From positions 6,758-70,757 of the forward strand of contig PAKU01000020.1 in NCBI GenBank assembly GCA_002706265.1: DNA of 64,000 nucleotides. Direction: 5' to 3'. The position numbers and the translations under genes are program-made. Shown in pieces: positions 1-7,977 of this stretch. Under the pieces are notes generated by a model that was not told the origin of the DNA, searched no databases, and saw nothing but the letters and a program-made list of their open reading frames with translations. This DNA is from Polycyclovorans sp. (GTDB lineage Bacteria > Pseudomonadota > Gammaproteobacteria > Nevskiales > Nevskiaceae). The stretch's first letter is position 1; each line of letters begins with the position of its first letter.

Positions 1-806
1 TGCCGCCGTCGTTCAAGCCCGGCGCGCCGCTCGGCTCGCAATACAGTCCGCGCGAGCTGGCGCGCTACCAGGACAACCCGCTGATACCGCAAGGCGTTTC
101 GTCGGAGTTGCTGAACACGCGCTTCGGTCTTACGCGTGAGACCCTGGATGCCTCTGCCGTGCGCAGCCATCGGCGCGCCACCGAGGCGACGCAGGCCGGC
201 CGCATCAAAGATCAGCTGGTGCAGCTGACCGAGGATCCGGCCGACCCGAACAGCCCGATCGTCGCTGCCGACGAAGGCGTGCGCGCCAACCCCGACCCCG
301 AGAAGATGGCCACGCTCAAGCCGGTGTTTGCCGCCAACGGCACCACCACCGCCGGCAACTCGTCGCAGGTCAGCGATGGTGCCGCCGCGCTGCTGATTGC
401 CAGCCGCGCTTATGCCAAGCAGCACGGCCTGAAGCCGCGTGCGCGCTTCGTCAGCACCGCCGTGGCCGCCGCCGATCCGGTGATCCAGTTCACCGCCGTG
501 CTCGATTCCACCCGCAAGGCACTGAAGGAAGCGGGCCTGAGCATCAACGACATCGATCTGTTCGAGGTCAACGAGGCCTTCGGCGGCGTGCCGCTCATGT
601 TCCAGCAGGAATTCGGCGTCCCGGACGACCGCCTCAACGTCAACGGCGGCTCGATAGCCATCGGCCATCCGCTGGGCTCCACCGGCGCGCGGATGCTCAC
701 CGACCTGCTGTACGAGCTGGAGCGCCGGGGTGGTCGCTATGGCCTGCAGACCATTTGCGAGGCCTCGGGCACGGCCAACACCACCATCATCGAGCGGCTG
801 GCATGA
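1..806 (+). CDS. Thiolase (acetyl-CoA acyltransferase), 5'-truncated by window edge
   Basis: The frame is open from the first bases of the window (codons from position 3), so the N-terminus is missing. The product would cleave a 3-ketoacyl-CoA with CoA, the last step of beta-oxidation. Visible thiolase signatures are NEAFGG, GGSIAIGHPLGSTGAR and a C-terminal LQTICEASGTANTTIIERL block. The Cys codon at 756-758 lies where the C-terminal catalytic Cys is expected. The CEASGTAN form, in place of the usual CIGGGMG, resembles FadA5-type thiolases used on steroid or branched substrates; this comparison is from memory. The stop overlaps the next gene's start (ATGA at 803-806), so the two are probably translated together. 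The nucleophile Cys near the N-terminus is outside the window. Confidence 0.9.
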   Translation, partial: PPSFKPGAPLGSQYSPRELARYQDNPLIPQGVSSELLNTRFGLTRETLDASAVRSHRRATEATQAGRIKDQLVQLTEDPADPNSPIVAADEGVRANPDPEKMATLKPVFAANGTTTAGNSSQVSDGAAALLIASRAYAKQHGLKPRARFVSTAVAAADPVIQFTAVLDSTRKALKEAGLSINDIDLFEVNEAFGGVPLMFQQEFGVPDDRLNVNGGSIAIGHPLGSTGARMLTDLLYELERRGGRYGLQTICEASGTANTTIIERLA

Positions 807-1603
807 GCGGGGCCAACATGAGCGAATCCAGCGAAGTGCTCGTCAGCCGCGAAGGCGCCATCGTCACCTTGACCATCAACCGCCCCCGTGCAAAGAACAG
901 CTTGAACCGCGCGGTATTCGATGGCCTGCGCGCGCAGCTTGCGCAACTGCGCGACGACGATGCCGTGCGAGCCGTCATCATCACCGGCGCCGAGGGCGTG
1001 TTTTGCGCCGGAGCTGACATCACGGCGTTCGAGGTGCTGCGCGCCGCGCCGCTGCTGGGCGATCGCGCAGCGACGGGCTGGGACTTCTTTTCGGAACTGG
1101 GGAGCTTCCCCAAGCCCGTCATTGCGGCGGTGGAAAAGGTCGCGCTGGGCGGCGGCATGGAACTGGCGCTGGCCTGCGACATCGTGATCGCCGGCGAGTC
1201 AGCCAAGTTTGGCGTGCCGGAAGTCAAGCTGGGCGCCATTCCCGGTGCCGGCGGCACCCAGCGCCTGATCCATGCCATCGGCAAGTCCAAGGCGATGGCT
1301 CTGCTGCTGACCGGTGATTTCATCGACGCCCGCAAGGCCTGCGACGTCGGCATCGTCGCCGAAGTGACGGCTGACGGCCAGGCCCTGCCGACGGCGTTGG
1401 CGATGGCCAGCCGGATTGCGGCCAATTCGCCGCTGGCCGTGGCGCTCGCGAAAGATGCGGCCTTGGCCAGCTTTGAAACTCCGCTCGCGCAGGGCCTGGA
1501 GCATGAGAAGCGCAATTTCTTCGTCGTTTTGCGTTCGGCCGACAACCTGGAAGGGCAAGCGGCATTCCTGGACAAGCGTGCCCCCAACTTCACTGGCCAA
1601 TAA
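803..1603 (+). CDS. Enoyl-CoA hydratase/isomerase (crotonase family)
   Basis: 266 aa, the usual crotonase length. It would hydrate trans-2-enoyl-CoA to 3-hydroxyacyl-CoA. The oxyanion-hole segment GVFCAGADI is at residues 66-73, and the ALGGGMELALACD and GVPEVKLGAIPGAGGTQRL blocks hold the two catalytic Glu positions (E120, E140), so it should be an active hydratase. The start is placed at the ATGA overlap with the thiolase; a second Met at 818 is possible. It sits between a thiolase and an SDR dehydrogenase, forming a compact beta-oxidation operon. The substrate cannot be told from sequence. Confidence 0.9.
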   Translation: MSGANMSESSEVLVSREGAIVTLTINRPRAKNSLNRAVFDGLRAQLAQLRDDDAVRAVIITGAEGVFCAGADITAFEVLRAAPLLGDRAATGWDFFSELGSFPKPVIAAVEKVALGGGMELALACDIVIAGESAKFGVPEVKLGAIPGAGGTQRLIHAIGKSKAMALLLTGDFIDARKACDVGIVAEVTADGQALPTALAMASRIAANSPLAVALAKDAALASFETPLAQGLEHEKRNFFVVLRSADNLEGQAAFLDKRAPNFTGQ

Positions 1604-1633
1604 CGCCTGTCTGTCATCTATCAAGGAAAAACC

Positions 1634-2416
1634 ATGAAACTGAATTCCGACATTTCTGCCGTCATCACCGGGGGGGCTTCCGGTCTGGGAGCTGCCACGG
1701 CCCGGCTCTTGGCCAGCCACGGCGTCAAAGTCGCCATCTTCGACATGAATGAAGCCGTCGGCCAGGCGTTGGCAAGCGAGCTTGGCGGCGTTTACTGCAA
1801 TGTGGACGTGACGTCCGAGGAGCAGGTGGACGCAGCCTTCGCCAAGGCCCGCGCCGCGATCGGGCAGGAGCGCGTTCTGGTCAACTGCGCCGGCACGGCC
1901 GACGCCGTCAAGACTGTCAGCCGCGACAAGAAAACCGGCGAAATCCGCCCATGCGCGGCAGATCGTTTCAATCGCATCATTCAGATCAACCTGGTGGGCA
2001 GCTTCCGCTGCATCGCCAAGTCAGCTGCGGGCATGTTGACGCTCGCGCCGCTGGCCGATGGCGACCGCGGCGCCATCGTCAACACCGCTTCGGCCGCCGC
2101 GCAGGACGGCCAGGTCGGCCAGGCCAGCTATGCGGCCAGCAAGGCAGCCATCGTGGGCATGACCCTGCCAATCGCGCGCGACATGATGGACGAAGGGATC
2201 CGGATCAACACCATCATGCCGGGGATCTTCGGTACACCGTTGCTGCTGGGCCTGCCGGACAACGTCAAACAGGCGCTGGCGGCCAGCGTGCCCTTTCCCA
2301 AGCGTTTAGGCGACCCCGATGAATTCGCGCAGGCCGTCGAGTTTCTCGTTACTTGCGGCTACATGAATGCCGAGTCCATTCGTGTGGATGGTGCCATTCG
2401 CATGGCGCCGCGCTGA
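1634..2416 (+). CDS. SDR-family 3-hydroxyacyl-CoA dehydrogenase (type II, HSD17B10-like)
   Basis: 260 aa. It probably oxidises 3-hydroxyacyl-CoA with NAD+. The Rossmann motif TGGASGLG is at residues 12-19, NCAG at 84-87, and the catalytic Ser153, Tyr166 and Lys170 are in TASAAAQDG and SYAASK. The long loop before the active site and the C-terminal VDGAIRMAPR tail match the HSD10/FabG-like acyl-CoA dehydrogenase group more than ordinary FabG. A purine-rich site (aaggaaaa) precedes the ATG. Together with the flanking hydratase and thiolase it completes a beta-oxidation spiral apart from the acyl-CoA dehydrogenase. Confidence 0.88.
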   Translation: MKLNSDISAVITGGASGLGAATARLLASHGVKVAIFDMNEAVGQALASELGGVYCNVDVTSEEQVDAAFAKARAAIGQERVLVNCAGTADAVKTVSRDKKTGEIRPCAADRFNRIIQINLVGSFRCIAKSAAGMLTLAPLADGDRGAIVNTASAAAQDGQVGQASYAASKAAIVGMTLPIARDMMDEGIRINTIMPGIFGTPLLLGLPDNVKQALAASVPFPKRLGDPDEFAQAVEFLVTCGYMNAESIRVDGAIRMAPR

Positions 2417-2449
2417 CGCTGAAATTTTGATCAATCAGGGAACGTCAGC

Positions 2450-3245
2450 ATGCCTGGAAATCCGGTAATTCTCGAAAAGAATGGTGCCGTCGCGACCATA
2501 ACACTCAACTCGCCAAAAAAAATGAATGCGTTGAGCACGTCGGTCGTAAACGTGCTCGCTGGTGTCATTGCAGATGTCGAACGCGATGGCTCGATTCGAG
2601 CTTTGCTGCTGCGCGGCGAGGGCCGGATGTTCAGTTGCGGAGGCGACATCGAAGAAATGGTGGCCGCAGGCGATGCGTTGTCTACCTTGGTCGATGACGA
2701 ACTGAGAGTGGCCGAAAGCATGATTCCTCAATTCGCCAGCCTGCCGTTCCCGGTAGTCTGCGCCGTACAAGGCGCGGTAGCCGGAGGCCGGAGGCGGTCT
2801 CGGGCTTGCCTTGGCCTCTGACTACCTGATTGCCGCAAGTGGGACGAAGTTTGTGGCGGCCCATACCGGCCTCGGATACGCGGGGGATTTCGGCATCAGC
2901 TGGCTACTTCCACGCGCAGTGGGTGGACGACGCGCACGAGACATGATCTTGACCAATCGCGTAGTCAGTTCGGACGAGGCCTTGGCCTGGGGATTGGTCG
3001 AGAAAGTGGTTCCTGGCGAGAGCCTGCTGGGCGAAGCGCGGCGTATGGCGGTGCAATTTTCGGTCGGACCAACGCAAGGTTATGCGGGCGCCAAGCGCCT
3101 GCAACTCGCTGCCTTCGAGAGTGATCTGGCGACCTCATTGAGGCTGGAGGCGGCCGAAATGAATCGAGCCTCGAAAACCACAGATTCGCTGGAAGCGGTT
3201 CACGCGTTCGTCGCAAAGCGAGTCCCGCAGTTTGCCGGACGCTGA
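2450..3245 (+). pseudogene. Enoyl-CoA hydratase/isomerase, broken by a +1 frameshift
   Basis: Two overlapping frames together encode one crotonase. Frame one (2450-2821) ends in GAVAGG followed by nonsense; frame two resumes at LALASDYLIA and runs to 3245. Removing one C at about 2788-2789, inside ggaggCcggaggc, restores the expected GGGGGLGLALASDY block that forms the active-site turn. The insertion lies between two copies of ggaggc, a sequence prone to slippage or to a base-calling error. If real, the gene makes only a 123-aa fragment without the second half of the active site. RBS-like agggaac precedes the ATG. It is the last gene of the cargo operon and converges on the relaxase gene. Confidence 0.8.
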
Positions 3246-3292
3246 ACGGCTGTAGACGCATCCGGTCGGTAGGTGCTCAATCGCTGCTGGCG

Positions 3293-5275
3293 TCAGGTAA
3301 CGGATAAACCCTGCTGCCGTCGGATTTGCCAGGATAGGGTGCCACCATGTACCTGCCCAGAAATCAGCATGCCGAGTCGTTGTTCGATGACCGGCGTCCA
3401 TGGCACCAAGCTGAACCCCATACCATCATCGAGCATGGCAAAGCGGCCACTGGCGAGCATGAGGCTGCGCCGGTAGATGCCGGTCACGCGCTGGCCATCG
3501 GCCGCCAGACGGTGTTCCAGCCCGGTTTCGGTGGCAATATCCTTGGCAGCCCGAATCACATCCCGATCGCGTAGTGTCGCCAATAGATTGCGCGCGAGGA
3601 TTACGCGCTGCCCGCGCCGCTCTGCCAGCCCCTGTTCGGCCAGGAATTCGGCGCGCTGCTGCATCGCCTGGTTGACCTCGCTGCCAAAGCCCAGGTTGCC
3701 CAGGCCCGAGCCGCCGCCGATCAACTGCTGGTCGAGCCAGGTGGCTCCGATCACGCGGGCCTGCCGCTCGATGGGCAGGTGCGATTTCAGCTCCACCGCC
3801 ACGCCGCCCAGGCGCTGCGCATCGTAGCGACGGCCCTGCTCGGGCAAGTCGTCCGGCACCTTCCATAGCCCCTCGGCCACCCGTTCCACGATACCGGCAC
3901 GGCGCAAGGCTTCCAGCCGGCGGACGTGGGACGCGACCACTTCCTGCGGATCGCGGCCGGGCACGGCCTGACCCTGCGCGATGGCAAGGTGGTGGTCGGT
4001 GCGGTACAGGCCATCGCTCGCCAACGCGGCGATGTTCTTGTCGGCCGCGCGCACGTCAGCCGATCTCCTTGCCTCCACCACGGCGCCGGTCGGATAGTTC
4101 GCCAGCTCGTCGCGGGCGTTGAGCGCAACGTAGTGGGCCTTGCCGTCCACGCCGTCGATGACCAGATAGCCCCGGTCGTGCAGTTCGTCGGCCAGCCCCT
4201 TCGCGGCCACGCGGCCGAGGATGGTTCGGCCATCGTCCCCAGGCTCGAACACCGCCAGTTCGCGTGGCTCGCCGCGCATGGCCCGCTGCATGGTGCGGAT
4301 GATGTCGCCGCTCTCGCCCAGGGCGCGCAGGGTCTTTTCCGCATCGTTGTGGACGGTCCACGTGCCGGGCTGGGCCTCGTCGGCCAGGCCCAGGCGCTGC
4401 AAACGCTGCAACCTGCCGATCAGCAGCAGACGCTGGCGTTGCAGTCGGGGTTCGTTGAGCCGTTCGACATGCACCATGCCATCGTCGCCGGCCTCGCGCT
4501 TCAAGGTGCGATCCAGGCTCGTCCACCGCTCCTGATCCACCTCGCGCCGCAAGGTCTGCTGGATCTCCAGCTCGGTGCGCGGCCCCAGCCATTCGGTCGC
4601 CAGTTCGGCGGCGCGATGGCGGAACCCATCGGCGATGTAGTCGCCCGCGATGATGAGGTCTTTGCCGGTGTCGTCGCGCCCGCGCACGACGATGTGCGTG
4701 TGCGGGTTGTCGGTGTTCCAGTGATTGACGGCCACCCAATCGAGGCCCGTGCCAAGGTCGGCCTCCATGCGACCCATGAGGTGCCGGGTATAGGTGCGCA
4801 GGTCTTCCAGCTCCGCGCCATCTTCGGGCGAAAGGATAAAGCGGAAGTGATGCCGGTCGTCGGCGCAGCGTTCCTTGAACGCATCGAGGTCGGCGGCATC
4901 GGTCTGCGGCCCGTAGGCTTGGCCCGACTCGCCATCGCGGCCCACACCATCGCGCTCGATATAGCGCAGGTGCTTGGCAAGCGACTGCGGGCTGGCTCGG
5001 TGCTGATTGAGCAGCAGCGTCTTGATGGTCACACGCCGCGACATGGACGTGAGCTTCGCCCCCGCGAAGCGCGCCGCCGTGTGGCCGCGTCCCAAGCGTG
5101 AGCCGGGCCGCTGGCCGGAGCCGGCACTCTTGCTACTGCCACCAGGACGGCGCACCGAGGACTTACCGCCGCTGGCCTTGCCCGCCTGCTTGAGTACCTT
5201 GGAGACGAAGCTCTGGCCCCGGTTCTTCGGGGCGCTGGGACGGATGCGGAAATCGTCGTCGCGGCGGTCGGTCAT
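3293..5275 (-). CDS. Relaxase/mobilisation nuclease with DUF3363 domain (TraI/RlxS-like)
   Basis: 660 aa. It should nick the element's oriT and pilot the strand during conjugation. The N-terminal 80 residues are basic and low-complexity (GGKSSVRRPGGSSKS). A nuclease core follows with HLRYIERDG (102-110), HHFRFILSPEDG (142-153) and the metal-binding NPHTHIVVRG (H192, H194). The C-terminal two thirds match DUF3363 as found on Tn4371-like elements. Start at 5275 is set by an AAGGAGC site and by the ATGA overlap with the upstream ORF. The longer frame upstream (to 5746) is antisense to or out of frame with the neighbour genes and lacks family resemblance. No oriT was recognised with certainty. 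Confidence 0.9.
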   Translation of the reverse strand: MTDRRDDDFRIRPSAPKNRGQSFVSKVLKQAGKASGGKSSVRRPGGSSKSAGSGQRPGSRLGRGHTAARFAGAKLTSMSRRVTIKTLLLNQHRASPQSLAKHLRYIERDGVGRDGESGQAYGPQTDAADLDAFKERCADDRHHFRFILSPEDGAELEDLRTYTRHLMGRMEADLGTGLDWVAVNHWNTDNPHTHIVVRGRDDTGKDLIIAGDYIADGFRHRAAELATEWLGPRTELEIQQTLRREVDQERWTSLDRTLKREAGDDGMVHVERLNEPRLQRQRLLLIGRLQRLQRLGLADEAQPGTWTVHNDAEKTLRALGESGDIIRTMQRAMRGEPRELAVFEPGDDGRTILGRVAAKGLADELHDRGYLVIDGVDGKAHYVALNARDELANYPTGAVVEARRSADVRAADKNIAALASDGLYRTDHHLAIAQGQAVPGRDPQEVVASHVRRLEALRRAGIVERVAEGLWKVPDDLPEQGRRYDAQRLGGVAVELKSHLPIERQARVIGATWLDQQLIGGGSGLGNLGFGSEVNQAMQQRAEFLAEQGLAERRGQRVILARNLLATLRDRDVIRAAKDIATETGLEHRLAADGQRVTGIYRRSLMLASGRFAMLDDGMGFSLVPWTPVIEQRLGMLISGQVHGGTLSWQIRRQQGLSVT

Positions 5276-5715
5276 GGCTGTGCTCCTTGCAAGTTCTGGC
5301 GTGTCCGGGCGTGCGAAGCACGCGGACATGCCCGCATCGGCGCGGGCTTCGCGCCCCACGCGGCACGGTGGCGAAGCCGCTGCGTGTCGCGCCACCCCCA
5401 TGTGCAGACTGGCTTTGCGGGCCGACAGGTGCCGCACCCTTTTGTCTTGCCTTCCGCATTTGCCTCTCGCATCCGCTCCCGGCAACTGCGGCCCGGTGGC
5501 AAGGCTGCACCAGCAGCCAGCGCACCGGCGAACACGGCGATGGCCGCAGGCCAGCCGTGTTCGAGGCAAGACGCCTGCACGTGGGACGGCTGCGCCGGAG
5601 GCAGCGCGAAGTGCCGCGCGGATGCGCTCGCACTGCACGCACGACGACACCGCGACAGCAGCCCGAACGACACGCCCAATAGCACGACGATGCGCAGCGA
5701 ATCGGCGGCCGTCAT
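5272..5715 (-). CDS. Small ORF translationally coupled between traF and the relaxase
   Basis: 147 aa, unknown function. Its ATG (5713-5715) overlaps the TraF stop as ATGA, and its own TGA (5272-5274) overlaps the relaxase ATG in the same way. Such a double overlap is hard to explain unless the frame is translated. The N-terminus has a short hydrophobic stretch (LRIVVLLGVSFGLLSRC) and a second apolar stretch follows at about residues 57-70 (AIAVFAGALAAGAAL), so it may be membrane-associated. The C-terminal half is Cys-, Arg- and Pro-rich and looks unlike a folded domain. It could instead be a coupling leader that only carries ribosomes to the relaxase start. Confidence 0.55.
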   Translation of the reverse strand: MTAADSLRIVVLLGVSFGLLSRCRRACSASASARHFALPPAQPSHVQASCLEHGWPAAIAVFAGALAAGAALPPGRSCRERMREANAEGKTKGCGTCRPAKPVCTWGWRDTQRLRHRAAWGAKPAPMRACPRASHARTRQNLQGAQP

Positions 5716-6299
5716 GGGCGCGACTCCAACCAGACCGGACGCGCAACGCCGATCACGGCGGCTGCGCTGACCGGCCCGAAATACCGGCTGTCGAACGACG
5801 CCGGATTGGTGACACTGAGCAGGAACAGCTCGCCAGGCCGAAGGCGGTGGCACTGCTGCCAGGATGGCAGCGGCCGGCCCCAGCGATCGGCAGACAGCAC
5901 GGCGGCCGAAGGCACGCCGTCGATAAGGACTCTGCCGTCGGCGATACACACCTCCTGCGGCGCCACCGCGCCCACGCGCTTGAGCAACGGGATGCGCGTC
6001 GGCAGGTAGCCGCGCTGCGCAGCGAGCGCGGCAGCCTCGGCAGGCAGCGGCACCAGCACGATGCTGCCCACGGACAAAGGATGTGGCGGCGAGCTGGTGC
6101 GATGGTCGAGCGGATCGACGCGATACCAACCGACCGCCACGCTGTCGGACGGGTTGTAGGTCAGGCGCGGCAGTGGATGCACGAAGGCCGCCCAGGCCAG
6201 CGCAGCGAGGCCGCAGACGGACAGGCCCGCCAGCACGATGCGAGCGCGCAGGCGCGAGCGAGGATGCGTGACAGCAGTGGAAACAGAAATCGTGGTCAT
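5712..6299 (-). CDS. traF: TraF-type S26 signal peptidase of the conjugation system
   Basis: 195 aa. TraF-type peptidases process and cyclise the pilin of IncP-like mating systems. A membrane anchor is visible at about residues 20-42 (IVLAGLSVCGLAALAWAAF). The catalytic Ser lies in NPSDSVAVGWYRV and the general-base Lys in PLLKRVGAV; box E-like SFDSRYFGPV near the C-terminus is the usual S26 ending. The start overlaps the DUF2840 stop (ATGA) and the stop overlaps the next ORF. The matching mating-pore genes (trb) are not in the window. Confidence 0.9.
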   Translation of the reverse strand: MTTISVSTAVTHPRSRLRARIVLAGLSVCGLAALAWAAFVHPLPRLTYNPSDSVAVGWYRVDPLDHRTSSPPHPLSVGSIVLVPLPAEAAALAAQRGYLPTRIPLLKRVGAVAPQEVCIADGRVLIDGVPSAAVLSADRWGRPLPSWQQCHRLRPGELFLLSVTNPASFDSRYFGPVSAAAVIGVARPVWLESRP

Positions 6300-6829
6300 G
6301 ACAGCGCTCTCCCGGCCAGCCAGGCGGCGTGCCGCTCGGCGCTGTATTCGGGCAACTGCAGGCGCGCCGCGAGCCGGTTGCCCAGCGTGCGCCAGTACGC
6401 GGGCGAAGCGCCAGCAGGCACGATGCCCAGCGCCTCGATGGCGTCGATGCGTGCCAGCACCGCACGCACCGACTGCTCACCCTCGGCGTGCAGCAACAGG
6501 CGCGCGCCTGGCTGCACGCCGGGGATGCGCTGCGCGCCATCCATCGACATGCACGCCTGCATCACCATGAGCTGCCAGCGGATCGTGCCGTAGTCGTTGG
6601 CCTGCCAACGGATGCGGCAGAGAACCGCATTCGGAGTGAACACCGCGCAGCGGCGCCAGCGATCCAACCGGATGATGTGAGCAGGATCACCGAAGCGCAG
6701 GTAGAGGTCGAAGCGTTGGTCGATGTATGCGAGCGCAACGCGCGTCAGCGGCACGCCGTCGGCCACGCCGACAGGCGGGATGGACGGCGGTGCCGATGCA
6801 GTCGAAGTCGTTGAGGCGGACGTGTTCAT
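6296..6829 (-). CDS. DUF2840 family protein
   Basis: 177 aa, function unknown. The family is found almost only between parA and traF on Tn4371-like and related conjugative elements. A Ser/Thr/Pro-rich N-terminus (about 20 residues) precedes the conserved domain, with LYLRFGDPAHIIRLDRWRRCAVFTP and a C-terminal YWRTLGNRLAARLQLPEYSAERHAAWLAGRA block. No enzyme motif or membrane segment is visible. Both ends are coupled by ATGA overlaps, so its dosage should follow that of TraF and the small RHH protein. Confidence 0.85.
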   Translation of the reverse strand: MNTSASTTSTASAPPSIPPVGVADGVPLTRVALAYIDQRFDLYLRFGDPAHIIRLDRWRRCAVFTPNAVLCRIRWQANDYGTIRWQLMVMQACMSMDGAQRIPGVQPGARLLLHAEGEQSVRAVLARIDAIEALGIVPAGASPAYWRTLGNRLAARLQLPEYSAERHAAWLAGRALS

Positions 6830-7089
6830 GAGGACTTCTCCGGGAATTCGCGCTCCAGCAGCGCGCGCAGCAGATCGGCCACCGTCACGCCTAGCGTGAA
6901 GGCCGATACCTTGATGCGCGCCCGCATGGCGGGCGTGATGTCGAGGGTCAGGCGAGCTGTGTAGAGGTCGCCTTTCTGGAGGTCATCGGCGCTGCCCTGG
7001 CGAATCCACGCCTCAGCGTGCGGATTCGCGGGCGGACGCGCGCCGATACCGACGCGCTTTGCCGTGCGCTTGCTGGCGGGACTGCTCAT
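6826..7089 (-). CDS. Ribbon-helix-helix/ParB-like small DNA-binding protein
   Basis: 87 aa. The C-terminal half (LYTARLTLDITPAMRARIKVSAFTLGVTVADLLRALLEREF) has the strand-helix-helix pattern of RHH proteins such as ParG or CopG. The start at 7089 is chosen because it overlaps the ParA stop as ATGA; an ATG at 7098 would add three residues. Placed directly after parA, it is probably the centromere-binding partner of that ATPase and may also autoregulate the operon. The iteron-like repeats upstream of parA (7890-7953) are a candidate binding site. Confidence 0.75.
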   Translation of the reverse strand: MSSPASKRTAKRVGIGARPPANPHAEAWIRQGSADDLQKGDLYTARLTLDITPAMRARIKVSAFTLGVTVADLLRALLEREFPEKSS

Positions 7090-7724
7090 GACGGCCACCG
7101 CAGCAGTTCATCGACCAGCGCAGCGATTTCGCGCGCGGCGGCGCTGTCCGGCGCCGTCTCGCGTGCAAGCCGGCCAGCGGCCACGCTGTCGGCGAACACG
7201 ATGCGCTGATGCATTTCCGCGCGCAGCGCAGGCAGCGGCTGCTCGGCCAGCGCGCCACGTGCCTCGCGTCCGATTACGGTGGTGCTGACGCGCCGATTGA
7301 TGACGAAGGCCGCGCGCAGCGCTGGCCGGAACACCTGCGCCTCGCGGATCAGCGCCACCATCTCGGCAGAAGCCCACAGGTCGTAGGGGCTGGGCTGAAC
7401 CGGGATCAGCACGCGCTCGGCCGCCAGCAGCGCGGAGCGCGCCAAGGCGGCGATGCGCGGCGGGCCGTCGATGACGACATGATCGGCCCGCCTGGCGAGT
7501 TCTGGTGCTTCCTGATGCAGCGTTTCGCGTGCGAGGCCCACGGCGCTGAACAGCCTTGGCAAACCTTGCTGGCTGCGGCGCTGTGTCCAGTCCAGCGCGG
7601 AGCCCTGTGGATCGGCATCCAGCAGGATGACCGACTGCCCGCGCATCGCCAGCTCGCCGGCGATGTGGGTGGCGAGCGTGGTCTTGCCCACGCCGCCTTT
7701 TTGGTTCAGCAGCGCGACGATCAT
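7086..7724 (-). CDS. parA: ParA/MinD-type partition ATPase
   Basis: 212 aa, the small plasmid ParA type without an N-terminal HTH. It starts MIVALLNQKGGVGKTT with a deviant Walker A (residues 8-16), followed by VILLDADPQGSALDW and VVIDGPPRIA (Walker B region). Start at 7724 is supported by a GGAGGG site; the frame continues upstream but without family similarity. The protein should segregate the excised, replicating form of the element together with the downstream RHH protein, while the separate large ParB (13591-15630) is encoded elsewhere on the element. Confidence 0.9.
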   Translation of the reverse strand: MIVALLNQKGGVGKTTLATHIAGELAMRGQSVILLDADPQGSALDWTQRRSQQGLPRLFSAVGLARETLHQEAPELARRADHVVIDGPPRIAALARSALLAAERVLIPVQPSPYDLWASAEMVALIREAQVFRPALRAAFVINRRVSTTVIGREARGALAEQPLPALRAEMHQRIVFADSVAAGRLARETAPDSAAAREIAALVDELLRWPS

Positions 7725-7889
7725 GGCCTGGCCCTCCGCGTTGGAAAGCCTGGCTGTTGCAGCTGGATTTCGGGCAGCGTGGTGGTTGTCCACCGTGGCG
7801 CGGCGCTTCTACTATCAGTTAGATGTTTTAAGTTAGGGAAGTTAAGGGAGGCCGAAACCCGCGCCAGCATTGGCTTTGCGGCCGATGGA

Positions 7890-7953
7890 CACGCCTGATA
7901 GCACGATAGTCCCACGCCTGATAGCACGACACCGGGCACGCCTGATAGCACGA
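7890..7953 (+). repeat. Three iteron-like direct repeats
   Basis: The 17-bp unit CACGCCTGATAGCACGA occurs exactly three times, at 7890-7906, 7913-7929 and 7937-7953, spaced 23 and 24 bp apart, roughly two helix turns. They sit in the spacer between parA and the RepA-like gene, as iterons or a parS-like site would. An AT-rich stretch (7808-7850) lies beside them. Binding protein is not known; RepA and the RHH protein are both candidates. Confidence 0.8.
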
Positions 7954-7977
7954 GTCCGTCCACAGGGCGCGCACCGT

